Assembly (NCBI GenBank): GCA_902791085.1
Contig: CADAUN010000010.1
Location: 1-16,179 of the forward strand
DNA length: 16,179 nucleotides
Direction of reading: 5' to 3'
Source of the DNA: an uncultured Erysipelotrichaceae bacterium
Lineage (GTDB): Bacteria > Bacillota_I > Bacilli_A > RFN20 > CAG-826
The notes under the pieces were generated by a model that had not been told where the DNA came from, did no database searches, and saw only the letters and a list, made by a program, of their open reading frames with translations. The translations under genes were made by a program, and so were the position numbers. Of the stretch, positions 1-8,900 are shown one piece after another. The stretch's first letter is position 1, and each line of letters starts with the position of its first letter.

Positions 1-1011
1 GTCCTTCCAGATATTTATCGAAACGAGTTGACCTGCGAATACATGTATACGCAAAACGATGCCCAAATCAATTTGACGGCAGCGCGTAATGTAGAATACA
101 TCTCCCTCGCTTCCAACGCTCAATATTCCGATGCCGTCTCCAAATTGATGCAACAATATTGCCGTTTGGTGATTAACGAAGGAAAGATGGAGCAATATCC
201 GTTCTCCTTCTTAAGCAGCTTATACAAGGGCGCTGACGACACTTACAACGATCCTGCTGGAACGAGCGATGACGCTAAGATGGCAAAGCAAATTTATGAT
301 GCTGCCGGCTGGACGTCACGCACCATCACGGTAGGTAGCCAAACCATTAATTATTACCGCGAATCTTCTTTCGGAACCATCTGCGAAAAATATGCGACCT
401 TGTTAGGCAATACTTCTCGTGACGATTCCAATTGGTCTTCTAACTATAACGACTTCACCTCCAACGGTGCCTATGGCAAAGAGACTGGCTTCTATATCAA
501 ACGGCAAAGCTTATTGGCCGAGGGCCATGTGACTGAAGGCTGGTATACTCCTGGCGGATTAAGTGCTCTTCCTTCTTCTTTGAACTCCCGGATTTTTAAA
601 GCCGGTGTCGCCAACGAAGTAGACGATGCGGAAATGATCAAAAACGATGAAGTCGGTAATTTTGGCCGCTACATCAAAGGTTCTTACTTCTTGACTCCTG
701 CTTCTTATGCTGATTCGGATAAGTATCCTTATCTCGTCAAAGATGGGAGCAACTTCTTCTTGGTCCATGTCAAAGAAGCTACCCGCGCCTCAAAATTCAC
801 TTCATCAACCTCTGAAACCGAGTTCCGTTACGACACTCGTGCCGCATTAGAAGGCGAAAGAATCTCGCGCAAAGTCGCCTATTCTCTTTCTTCTATCGAC
901 ACTTGGAAATCGGATGCGAAGAAATATTACGTAGGTCAAATGGCTGTCATGTATCATGATGACTATGTCTACGAATACTTCAAATCTCAATTCCCCGACC
1001 TCTTTGATTAA
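1..1011 (+). CDS. Exported parvulin-like (PrsA/SurA-type) protein, C-terminal part; 5' end cut by window
   Basis: The frame is open from the first base and ends at a TAA at 1009-1011, so the N-terminus, including any signal peptide or lipobox, lies outside the window and the start cannot be chosen. About 336 residues are visible. They are polar and rich in Ser, Asn, Asp, Tyr and Thr, with no membrane segment, as expected for a secreted or lipid-anchored protein. The stretch around 490-640 (KRQSLLAEGHVTEGWYTPGG, then LPSSLNSRIFKAGVANEV) has the spacing of the second half of a parvulin prolyl isomerase domain (G-W near a 'small-L-P..L...iF.aG' segment). The later SNFFLVHVKEA resembles its final strand. 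The similarity is loose, so catalysis is uncertain. The HIT gene downstream and yhaM facing it recall the prsA/hit/yhaM neighbourhood of B. subtilis, which supports a PrsA-like foldase. Alternatively it is simply an unclassified surface protein. Confidence 0.5.
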   Translation, partial: VLPDIYRNELTCEYMYTQNDAQINLTAARNVEYISLASNAQYSDAVSKLMQQYCRLVINEGKMEQYPFSFLSSLYKGADDTYNDPAGTSDDAKMAKQIYDAAGWTSRTITVGSQTINYYRESSFGTICEKYATLLGNTSRDDSNWSSNYNDFTSNGAYGKETGFYIKRQSLLAEGHVTEGWYTPGGLSALPSSLNSRIFKAGVANEVDDAEMIKNDEVGNFGRYIKGSYFLTPASYADSDKYPYLVKDGSNFFLVHVKEATRASKFTSSTSETEFRYDTRAALEGERISRKVAYSLSSIDTWKSDAKKYYVGQMAVMYHDDYVYEYFKSQFPDLFD

Positions 1012-1027
1012 GAAAAGGTCCTATAAT

Positions 1028-1063
1028 AAAGGAGCAGCGAACACTGCTCCTTTTCTTGTTTGT
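1028..1063 (+). terminator. Intrinsic terminator after the parvulin-like gene
   Basis: A 10 bp perfect stem (AAAGGAGCAG at 1028-1037 with CTGCTCCTTT at 1044-1053) encloses a 6-base loop, followed by a T-rich run (TTTTCTTGTTT). It begins 17 bases after the stop codon and ends about 20 bases before the hit start codon, so it should end most transcripts of the first gene. Readthrough could still feed hit. Confidence 0.8.
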
Positions 1064-1081
1064 TATGGAAGGAGAACCCTG

Positions 1082-1507
1082 ATGAAAGAAAAAGATGTTT
1101 TTTGCCGTATTATTGCGGGAGAAATTCCCTCTACCAAAGTCTATGAAGACGATGATGTCCTCGCGATTCTAGACATCTCTCAAACCACAAGAGGCCACAC
1201 CCTTGTCATGCCTAAAAAGCATTATGACAACTTTTTAAGCTGCCCCAAAGAATTGATGCATAAAGTTTACGACGTCGCACAGCGAATCGGCCAAGCTGAA
1301 ATGCTTGTGCTTGGGGCGAAAGGAGTCAATATTTTAACGAATATTGGCCCCGAAGCAGGACAATCTGTTCCTCACTTTCATGTCCACGTCATTCCACGCT
1401 ACGTCATTACCGATCCCGGCTTCCAAATCACAATGAAAGCACAAGATACTTCTAGCATCGATTTGCCACGTTTAGCGCAATCCATTTCCGATAAGATGGA
1501 AAAATAA
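1082..1507 (+). CDS. hit: HIT-family nucleotide hydrolase (Hit/HINT type)
   Basis: Small cytoplasmic protein of 141 residues, the normal size for the HIT family, whose members hydrolyse nucleotide-phosphoramidate or dinucleoside-type bonds. The histidine-triad motif is intact near the C-terminus (VPHFHVHVIPR, the H-x-H-x-H signature with the catalytic central His). The N-terminal region (FCRIIAGEIPSTKVYEDDDV) and TRGHTLVMPKKH are standard for the Hit/HinT branch. I chose the ATG at 1082 because AAGGAG lies seven bases upstream and the family homology begins there. The frame is open further upstream, but that part runs through the terminator and the end of the preceding gene. It sits just after a terminator with no clear promoter of its own. 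The physiological substrate cannot be told from sequence. Confidence 0.95.
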   Translation: MKEKDVFCRIIAGEIPSTKVYEDDDVLAILDISQTTRGHTLVMPKKHYDNFLSCPKELMHKVYDVAQRIGQAEMLVLGAKGVNILTNIGPEAGQSVPHFHVHVIPRYVITDPGFQITMKAQDTSSIDLPRLAQSISDKMEK

Positions 1508-1525
1508 ATTAAGGCAAAGAATAAG

Positions 1526-1597
1526 GCCGTCACCGATTTGTTCCCGATTCCTGCTTTTCAGGAATAAAGGCACATTTCGTAGGAGACGGCTTTTTTT
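1526..1597. terminator. Nested hairpin region between convergent hit and yhaM
   Basis: An outer 6 bp stem (GCCGTC at 1526-1531 with GACGGC at 1585-1590) is followed on the plus strand by seven Ts. It encloses a second perfect 7 bp hairpin (ATTCCTG 1547-1553, CAGGAAT 1559-1565, five-base loop). On the minus strand the outer stem is preceded by As and followed by a moderately T-rich stretch (CTTATTCTTTGCC). This looks like a shared terminator for the two converging transcripts, ending right at the yhaM stop codon. The long spacing of the outer stem makes the exact structure uncertain. Confidence 0.6.
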
Positions 1598-2559
1598 CAT
1601 TTCCCTTCGGACGAATTGGGGTTTTGATCGTATTTTGGGACGTAAAGAGAACGATTATCCAACGCAAAAACACGATCGGTCCATTCTCCAGGCATAATGC
1701 CTTCTTCTGCCTTATCAACGATGTTCATCTTCGCGTCAAAATCGTCAATGGCAGCCAAAACAATGGCTTCCAGTGTAAGAGGAGGAATCGGCGAACCGAA
1801 TTCCGGTTTGGTGTGGTGGGACAATATCATATGTTCCAATAACACCGGCGTCTCTGAAGTAATATTTAAAGTTTTGGCAGCCACCCGAATTTCTCCTGCC
1901 ATAATCGAAATATGGCCAAGCAGTTTTCCTTCGTCGGTATAACGAGTGGCAACAGGGCCAGAAAGCTCTATGACCTTTCCTAAATCATGAAGCAAAGCGC
2001 CAGCGACAACATAATCGCGATTCACATTCGGATAAAGATCGCAGATTTTCTGCGCTAAACGCGCCATGCAAACAGAGTGATAAAGCAATCCAGAAGCGAA
2101 ATTGTGATGATTTCGCACCGCAGCTGGATAGGTTAAATAGGCCGATTTATGTTGATTTAAGAGATATTTGGTTAATGTCTTTAAATCACTGTCATGCAAA
2201 GCATCAATATCCGCGCGAAGCTCATCTTCTAGCACTTTTTCTGGAACGGGGGAAGACGGAACAAATCGGGTCACATCAATTTGATCAAGAGACAAAGGCT
2301 CTGCCTCATATACCTTGATTTGCAAATGGCCGCGATAATCCAAAGCGGCGCCACTTAAAGCGACCACATTGCCTGCTTGGAACGTGGTTTCGTCTCCTTC
2401 TGCCAAATCCCATTTTTTCGCTTCCATTGTGCCTGTCGCATCTTGCAGGGTCAAATTGAGATAAGTTCTTCCTTGATTGGTAATGCCTTTTGTGGCAGCC
2501 ACAATCAAAAATTGAGATTCGAATTCCGTCCCATCGGTCAAATCTTTAATGGCTAACAT
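1597..2559 (-). CDS. yhaM: 3'-5' exoribonuclease YhaM (OB fold + HD domain)
   Basis: 320 residues, close to the roughly 314 of B. subtilis YhaM, a cytoplasmic 3'-to-5' exonuclease that trims RNA and also single-stranded DNA. An N-terminal OB-fold nucleic-acid-binding domain (about residues 10-90; NQGRTYLNLTLQDATGTMEA) is followed by an HD metal-dependent phosphohydrolase domain. In the latter, LLYHSVCMARL supplies the first His, GALLHDLGKV near residue 190 is the HD pair, and the later HHTKPEFGSP and AIDDFDAKMN supply further ligands. The ATG at 2559 has GGAGG seven bases upstream, inside the end of recX, and overlaps recX by 7 bp. It is the last gene of the flippase-glycosyltransferase-recX-yhaM run, so translation is probably coupled to recX. 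It ends with TGA at the shared terminator. Confidence 0.95.
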   Translation of the reverse strand: MLAIKDLTDGTEFESQFLIVAATKGITNQGRTYLNLTLQDATGTMEAKKWDLAEGDETTFQAGNVVALSGAALDYRGHLQIKVYEAEPLSLDQIDVTRFVPSSPVPEKVLEDELRADIDALHDSDLKTLTKYLLNQHKSAYLTYPAAVRNHHNFASGLLYHSVCMARLAQKICDLYPNVNRDYVVAGALLHDLGKVIELSGPVATRYTDEGKLLGHISIMAGEIRVAAKTLNITSETPVLLEHMILSHHTKPEFGSPIPPLTLEAIVLAAIDDFDAKMNIVDKAEEGIMPGEWTDRVFALDNRSLYVPKYDQNPNSSEGK

Positions 2560-3353
2560 TTTTCTTCCTCCCAGCGTTCTTCTATCATTTCCATTTTATA
2601 GCCTTTTCGGTATAAGCCGTCGAATAAATGCTTCTTTAGTTCGCCTTTTTGATATCGTCTGGCATAACGTTGATATAATGTCACAAAATCGCGTTCGAAA
2701 TTCTGTTTGGCTGCTTCGTGATCTTCGTGATAATTCGCACACGCTTTGCGCGCAAGCGAAGGAGAGAAACCACGACGCAATAAGGCCTGATAGGCTTTTT
2801 CTTTCTTTTTGGATAAAGGGTAACGTGCGAAGCGTTTTTCTAACGAAGCGGCGCATTGCGTCGCCTTTTCTTCTTCGTTAGGAAAAGACAAGTCAGCCAA
2901 AATGGCAGAATCAACGTGTTTATTCTCTCTTAATTCATAAAGAATGCGTTCCCTGCTATACCCTTCGGCACTTTTGCGTTCGGCGTAATCTTCCGCATAA
3001 GAGCAATCGTCCAAAAAACCATTTTTCTTTAAACGAGCAAAAATTTCTTTCGGATTTTCATCTTCTTTTGCTTTTGCTTTGATCTTTTCCCAGATTTCAA
3101 ATGAACTGCGGCTATTTCCAAGGGACAGTTTTAAGGCGTATTGATAAAGCTTTTCTTCACGCGATTCACGCTCCAATTGACGAAATTCAAACGCGGAGAG
3201 AGACTTGCCAACGTAGAGATAATAGTCCGTGAAACGGTCTTCGCTTAGAAGAACTTTCTCTAATTCAAAGCAAACTTCATATTGCTTCTTTTTTGCAAGA
3301 TAACGAAGAGAAGATATGGTTCGATTACCAGTTTCGTTTGATGGCACGTTCAT
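2553..3353 (-). CDS. recX: Regulatory protein RecX
   Basis: 266 residues, like the longer Bacilli RecX proteins (about 264 in B. subtilis). RecX binds RecA filaments and modulates recombination and SOS activity. The helical-repeat signature is visible: LYQYALKLSLGNSRSSFEIW matches the first repeat ('A..yL..r.rS..El...L'), and ARLKKNGFLDDCSYAEDYAE followed by SAEGYSRERILYEL matches the next ('L...g.lDD..fA......G..ri..eL'). A third repeat near the C-terminus (LLRRGFSPSLARKA) is less typical, and the N-terminal 60 residues correspond to the extended segment of Bacilli forms. The ATG at 3353 follows a G-rich AAGGGGG with short spacing and lies 29 bp inside the glycosyltransferase gene. Its place in a membrane-lipid operon, away from recA, is unusual. 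A second start further in cannot be ruled out. Confidence 0.9.
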   Translation of the reverse strand: MNVPSNETGNRTISSLRYLAKKKQYEVCFELEKVLLSEDRFTDYYLYVGKSLSAFEFRQLERESREEKLYQYALKLSLGNSRSSFEIWEKIKAKAKEDENPKEIFARLKKNGFLDDCSYAEDYAERKSAEGYSRERILYELRENKHVDSAILADLSFPNEEEKATQCAASLEKRFARYPLSKKKEKAYQALLRRGFSPSLARKACANYHEDHEAAKQNFERDFVTLYQRYARRYQKGELKKHLFDGLYRKGYKMEMIEERWEEEKC

Positions 3354-4497
3354 ACACCCCCTTCACCCGTTCATAGAATTTTTCTAAGGAATATTCAGAA
3401 AGACCAGCAATGGCCGCCTTTTTGATTTTCTCTTTTTCCTCCGACGACAAATCAATGACTTTCTTTAATTTCTCCGCCATATCGGTTTCATCAATAAAGA
3501 AAAATCCATTCTTTCCATCATGAATCGTTCCTAGCAACGTGTCATCGTAACGAGCCATTAGCAAAACGCTGGATGCCATGGCTTCCATGAAAGTCAGCCC
3601 TTGGGTTTCCGTGATGGAGGCAGAAACAAACAAATCCCCTATTTGATAATAGTAGGGAGTGTCGCTTGGTGGGACAGGGCCAAAGAAAATAACGTGAGAT
3701 TCGATTCCTAGCTCTGCTGTTAATTTCTTTAATTCGGGCAACGCAGGCCCACCGCCGACAACGGCAAACACCGTATGAATAGAGGGATTGCTGGCTAAAT
3801 ATTTAGCGTATCCTTTTAAGCAGATATCAATCGATTTTTCCTTGGCCACACGGCCCAAAGAAAGAATGACAAACGTGTCCTCGCTAATGCCATGTTCCTT
3901 TCGAATCGCTGCCACGCGTGCAGCATCCACATTTTCCTTTGCGAATTTGGAAAAATCGATGCCTGTCGGAATGACATTAATATAAGCGTTAACACCAATG
4001 GAACGCATATATTCTTTGATTTTAATAGAAGGCGTAATGAATTCTTTGGCTTCCCCCGATTTATAACGGACGTAAGAGCGAACTACCCCTTTGGCTGCGC
4101 GATCAAAATACCCAGCAGTCGCATAATAGGTATAGTCCTCTAAGGAAGTGTGAAAAGTATAGACCACGGGGATACCAAGTTGTTTCGCGACCAAAAATCC
4201 AAATTGACCAATGCCGGCATCCGTTTGAATATGCACCACATCAGGGCGAAACTGACGAATGATTTTCATGCCACCAGGAGAATATAGGCCAGCAATGCGA
4301 TAATCATAAATTCGCATCTTAAACCCCGGAATCCGTAACACATCCCCTTCTAAATTCAGTTCGTGACCATAAGGGTTTGTGGTGCAAACCATAATGGATT
4401 CGTTATGGTCCTTAAATGTCTTATAAAGATTCCCTGCCGAGGTGGCTACCCCATTAATTTCTGGTGGGAACGTATCCGAAAAAATAACGGGTCTCAT
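3325..4497 (-). CDS. GT4 glycosyltransferase, 1,2-diacylglycerol 3-glucosyltransferase (MGS) type
   Basis: 390 residues with two Rossmann-like GT-B domains. The N-terminal acceptor domain (SDTFPPEINGVATSAGNLY; DVVHIQTDAGIGQFGFLVAK; YTFHTSLEDYTYY) and C-terminal sugar-nucleotide domain (LSLGRVAKEKSIDICLKGY; SASITETQGLTFMEAMASS) match the pattern of Acholeplasma laidlawii monoglucosyldiacylglycerol synthase. The E-x7-E motif of retaining GT4 enzymes is present around residues 294-303. The likely reaction is transfer of glucose from UDP-glucose to diacylglycerol at the inner membrane face, giving the glycolipid that can anchor lipoteichoic acid. No membrane helices are seen, as expected for this amphitropic family. 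The ATG at 4497 sits within ATGA overlapping the flippase stop, with GAGGAAG upstream. The neighbouring MprF-like membrane protein fits glycolipid handling. The exact sugar and acceptor are inferred. Confidence 0.88.
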   Translation of the reverse strand: MRPVIFSDTFPPEINGVATSAGNLYKTFKDHNESIMVCTTNPYGHELNLEGDVLRIPGFKMRIYDYRIAGLYSPGGMKIIRQFRPDVVHIQTDAGIGQFGFLVAKQLGIPVVYTFHTSLEDYTYYATAGYFDRAAKGVVRSYVRYKSGEAKEFITPSIKIKEYMRSIGVNAYINVIPTGIDFSKFAKENVDAARVAAIRKEHGISEDTFVILSLGRVAKEKSIDICLKGYAKYLASNPSIHTVFAVVGGGPALPELKKLTAELGIESHVIFFGPVPPSDTPYYYQIGDLFVSASITETQGLTFMEAMASSVLLMARYDDTLLGTIHDGKNGFFFIDETDMAEKLKKVIDLSSEEKEKIKKAAIAGLSEYSLEKFYERVKGVYERAIKRNW

Positions 4498-5900
4498 TTT
4501 TTCTTCCTCTTGTTTGGCAAATCTGTAACGATATAATCATCCCCAGTTTCAAGTCCAAAATTATCGACTTTAACATCGTTTAATAACCGTTTTCGAACCG
4601 CAGCGCGCGACAATTGTCTAGTTTCAAACATCGTATCTGCCGAATGTTTTCGTTCCGCATAGGTTTCCAATTGAAGGTTCACAAAAGTTTGGCGATTCGC
4701 ATAAGAGAAAGTTTCTCGTGGACGAGAATGATAGGTCGCCGCTACTAAGCCAGAGCAAATTAATACCAAATGGTAAGTGGCAATACGCCAAAGAATTTGG
4801 GCGGCCATGATATTGGCTTGCGCGGATCGCGTAACGGTCAACGATCCCTGAATGACTTGCGTGGTCTCTACATAGAAGCCGGAGAACATGGCATTAAAGA
4901 AAAGCTCAGAAACACCAGCGCTTCCTGGCAAAGGAATAAGACCCGTAATCATTTGATGAAAGGAACTGCGGAAAGTGCAATCAAAAAACATTTTGATGGA
5001 AAAACTCTCATTGGTTCCAAAAGCGCCTAAAGCAAGGCCAGAGAAATAAGGAATAGAGAAGCGAAGAATCAAGACAAGTAACAAACAAATATAGATAAAT
5101 ATCGTCACCGGAACATTGGATTGCAAGCGGCGTAATTCAATTTTGAAGTTTTCCACTTGCACCCGTAAATTTTCTCGGGTTTTATCCGGATTTTTTAAGA
5201 GATGAATCTTGCCTAGGAATCCGACGGCATAATGCATAACAAAGTTATGGAAATGATGAGAATAACTCATTAACAAAAGCATTAAAATCACGCCGATATT
5301 AAGGCCAAATCCAAGGATGATTAAAGGCGTTAAAGTGACGGTTCCATCCCATCCAAAAAACGAAAAATTAGGGACTTGGAAGGAACGGATTGACGCGATG
5401 GTTTGCCATTCAAACAAAATGGCAACCACATCAAAAGAAATCAACGCCATTTGGTAAATAATAAACCACATCACCATGATAGAGGCGGCATTAGAAACTT
5501 CAATGCCTTGCTTTTTTAAGGTATATACCTGCATGACTTGACCACCGCTCGCCCCTGGAGTTACGTTGTTATAAAAAGCGCCTATCATGGCATTTGCCAA
5601 TCCTTGATGAAAATAATAACGTCGTGTATAAAGACGGCAAAAAACCACCAAAACCAGAGCCTCTAAAAAATAACTCGCCAACATGACTAGAAAAATGACA
5701 AGTAGCCATAACGGGTCGCTGTTGGCTAAAGCATCCCAAATGGTACGGAAGCCTAAAATAATGTCACCTTCACCTGCGCTATAAAGAGAGAGCAACAAAG
5801 TGCAGACGGTTAAAACGATAACCAAAAGGAAAGAAATCAAATAAGATTTCTTCTTGTTTTTCTTTTTGTTAGAGGTTTCTTTCAACACCTGTTTGGCCAT
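4494..5900 (-). CDS. Flippase-like membrane protein (UPF0104/YbhN, MprF N-domain-like)
   Basis: 468-residue polytopic membrane protein. A lysine-rich N-terminus (KKKNKKKS) precedes the first helix (about residues 19-42). Hydrophobic segments follow near 65-90, 135-165, 190-215, 265-290 and later. The family hallmark lies near residues 108-125: YNNVTPGASGGQVMQVYTLK, followed by the small-residue segment SNAASIMVMWFIIYQ. A second signature, LIPLPGSAGVSELFF, lies about two thirds in. Related proteins resemble the MprF domain that flips charged lipids, so a role in moving the glycolipid made by the overlapping glycosyltransferase is plausible but unproven. The C-terminal ~90 residues form a hydrophilic tail rich in Arg and Lys. 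The start at 5900 has no Shine-Dalgarno (preceding bases are TTTTTCCTT). A nearby GTG at codon 5 is no better, so the exact start is uncertain. Confidence 0.88.
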   Translation of the reverse strand: MAKQVLKETSNKKKNKKKSYLISFLLVIVLTVCTLLLSLYSAGEGDIILGFRTIWDALANSDPLWLLVIFLVMLASYFLEALVLVVFCRLYTRRYYFHQGLANAMIGAFYNNVTPGASGGQVMQVYTLKKQGIEVSNAASIMVMWFIIYQMALISFDVVAILFEWQTIASIRSFQVPNFSFFGWDGTVTLTPLIILGFGLNIGVILMLLLMSYSHHFHNFVMHYAVGFLGKIHLLKNPDKTRENLRVQVENFKIELRRLQSNVPVTIFIYICLLLVLILRFSIPYFSGLALGAFGTNESFSIKMFFDCTFRSSFHQMITGLIPLPGSAGVSELFFNAMFSGFYVETTQVIQGSLTVTRSAQANIMAAQILWRIATYHLVLICSGLVAATYHSRPRETFSYANRQTFVNLQLETYAERKHSADTMFETRQLSRAAVRKRLLNDVKVDNFGLETGDDYIVTDLPNKRKKK

Positions 5901-5933
5901 AAGGAAAAATCGTTTCGCTTGAAACTAAAATTA

Positions 5934-5942
5934 ATTGTAACA
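5934..5942 (-). promoter_or_regulatory. Candidate extended -10 promoter for the flippase-GT-recX-yhaM operon
   Basis: Read on the minus strand this is TGTTACAAT: a TACAAT hexamer (5934-5939, five of six matches to TATAAT) with the upstream TG of an extended -10 element. No convincing -35 lies 16-18 bases before it. It falls in the 77 bp gap after the SNF2 stop and would start RNA near 5927, about 27 bases before the flippase ATG. A small inverted repeat (GTTTC/GAAAC, 5912-5925) lies at the start of the predicted leader. Confidence 0.4.
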
Positions 5943-5977
5943 AAACTTCACGGATGAGGCGTATTCTTTTCCCAAAA

Positions 5978-8900
5978 CTATGACAAAAGGAAATCGATGT
6001 CTTCCTCTGTCAAAGACGAAAGGGCGCCGGGTTTTTGATCGATGACATCATGATAGAGCTTTTCTTTCTCTTGTTGTAATGCCACCACTTTTTCTTCGAT
6101 AGAGTCGTGACAAATCAATTTTAAAACCGTAACAGGATGCGTTTGGCCAATTCGATAGGCACGATCTGTCGCTTGGCTTTCTGCTGCCCAATTCCACCAA
6201 GGATCAAGATGGATCACAAAATCAGCGCCAGGGAGGTTTAAACCAGTTCCTCCTGCCTTTAATGAGACCAACATGACCATCACATCGTCTGAGGTATTGA
6301 AGGCATTCGCCATCGCTAGGCGATCTTTCGCCGCTGTTTTTCCTTGTAAGTTGTAACAGGCAACACCATGAAGAGAAAGCTGTTTCTCTAAATCGTCTAG
6401 CACTTTGGTAAAAGAAGAGAAAATCAATACTTTGTGTCCTGAAGGAAGTAAGGAATCAAGCAATGTTTTAACATAAGAAAATTTTGTTGATTCCTCGTCA
6501 AACCCATCATAAAAAGCACCCGGATCGACACAAATCTCCCGCAAAGAAGTGAGAATCGGCAACAAAGAAAATTTTTTAAAACGATCGTGATTTGCTGGGT
6601 CGCTTTTATCTTTAAGCCGCTGAAATTCATTACGCGCTTTCGTTATGGTGGCGCAATATAAAGCGTGCGCTGCCTCGCCCATTCGTAATGTCACTACTTC
6701 TATGCTCTTAGGCGGTAATTCTTTTAATACTTCTTCTTTGGTGCGGCGGAGTAAAAATGGCGTTACACGCTTTTTTAAAGAGGCACGGGCCTCGATTTGA
6801 TTTCCCGCCAATAAATAACGCGTTTTAAAAATGGGGAATGAACCTAAATAGTTCGGCATTAATAAATCGAAAATCCCCCATAAATCCGCCATGGAATTTT
6901 CAATCGGGGTTCCCGTTAAAGCAAAACGAGAAACCGCGCGAATATGGCGTAACGCCCGAGAACGTTTGGCCAAATCGTTCTTAATGCTCTGCGCTTCATC
7001 GGCGAATAAAACGGCAAATTCTTTTTTGGCGTATTCCGTCACGTCATTTCGCAAAGAATCGTAAGAGGCGATATAAGTCGCTTTTGGGCTTTCTCCAATC
7101 GAACGAATGAGAGAAAGTCGTTTTTCTTTATTTCCGTCAATTACATAGACTGGCAAAGATGGCGCCCAATGATGGAATTCATTTTCCCAATTATATAAAA
7201 CAGATTTAGGGGCAACGACAAGACGAGGTTTTTCGTCCGACAATGTGGAAAGGAAAGCAATGGCTTCTAAGGTTTTCCCTAACCCCATGTCATCCGCCAA
7301 AATCCCTCCGAGCCCATAACGATGCAAAGTGCTTAGCCATTGCACACCGACACGTTGATAGGGTCTTAATAAGGAGTCAAAATGAGAAGGGAGATTAAGC
7401 GGCGCGTTGGCAAAAGATTGGATCGCATGAATCGCGTCATGTAACGAAGCATCGCTTTCCCAAGCAATTGGGCCTTTGCCATATTCCGCATCAAGACGCA
7501 ATGCCTCCGCCATAGTCAAATGGTCTTTTTCCCAATTCTTTCCCAGCTTTTCGTGTGTCGATAAAGCGGATAGCTCTGCCACCACTGGGTCTTGTACCAA
7601 AATGATGTTGCCGGAGAGCAAAACAAATTTCTTTTTCTTTCGATAAGCGGTTAAAATTTGCTCCCATTCGGCGATGGTATAAGGCGACTTCTTCATCCGT
7701 AGCGTAAGCCAATCTTCATGATGAATCAGCGATAGGCTAATGCTAGGAACCGAAGCGACTTTCGTCTGCGATAAAGCAGGCGAAAGCATCACGCGAACAA
7801 AACGTTTTAATTCCGTCAAATCGCTTTGCAAGAATTGCAATACTTTTTCTTGATTGGTTTCTTCCCCTTCTTCTTTTGCGCCATATCGGAGTAACAAAGC
7901 ATCATAATGTGTTAATTGATTCGCATAGGAAACATGTGAGGCTAATTCGCTTCGCTCCCAAAGACGGCCAAATAAGGAATATTCGCTGCGATAGAAAAGC
8001 GTGCCTTCGCTAGATAAATCAACATAAAGGGTGATTTTTAATTTCTCTTTGCCATCGTCTTTTGCATCCAAAGAGAAAGAACGTGGTGCCCTTTGGGAGA
8101 TTAAATCGGTAACGAAGGCCATGTCTTGATCCGGATGTTCCAAGGCAAAACGAAATAATTTACGTGAAGTGCCATTGAAAAAGACATAACGAAGAATCAC
8201 GTTCGAAGAATCGTCCATTAACAATAAAGCACTCTTCCCAACACGATATGTTGCGTGCTTTAAAGCGGATAATTCAGGAACAAAAGACAAATGACCGGCT
8301 TCGTCATAACGATATCCTGCCTTCTTTTCTTCTTCACTGACATAATAGGAATTTCCATCGAACGTCACACTTTTTCCATGAAGAATACGCAATAACGCCG
8401 CGAAAGGATCGTTTTCTAACGTTAAACTTTGCGTGCCTAACCCTTCTTCTGCCAAGAAAAAAGGCTGTAAGAAAAAGAGGGCAGTTTGATCTTCGTTCGA
8501 AAAATATTGATGCTTCAAGGAATAAGGCTGAAGGCGATAAACATAAGTCCCTTCTTCTTGATAAGATTCAAAGAAAGAAGATAACGAAGAAATAGGTACT
8601 TTTCTTTTTCCTTCTTCCCATAATTCAAAAGACAGCGCGACTTCTTTGGAAGAAAGAGTTTGAAAACGAAAATGCAAAGACCACCCTTTTTCGGGAGCAA
8701 GTGCCTTCTTTTCGTCTTTAGCAGAGAATAAAGCCAAGAAATCACTTCGTGCTTTGGCTCTTTTAAGCAGTTCTTCTTCGGGCAATGCCTTGGTATTTTG
8801 CAAAGCAGAGGCAATGGGAGAATATATCTTTTCTAACCTTTTTGGAGCGTGAAGCGCCCACTCGTTTTCTCGTTCCGAAAGAAAGACATAAAGCGCTTGG

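Noticed and set aside
1022..1027. Perfect TATAAT that could be a promoter for hit
   Set aside because: There is no -35 at 16-18 bp (the nearest TTGATT is only 12 bp away), no extended TG, and RNA would start inside the terminator stem. Likely chance in AT-rich spacer.
956..1081. Longer HIT protein starting upstream at 956
   Set aside because: The extra 42 residues run over the end of the previous gene and the terminator. The ATG at 1082 has a strong ribosome site and begins family homology.
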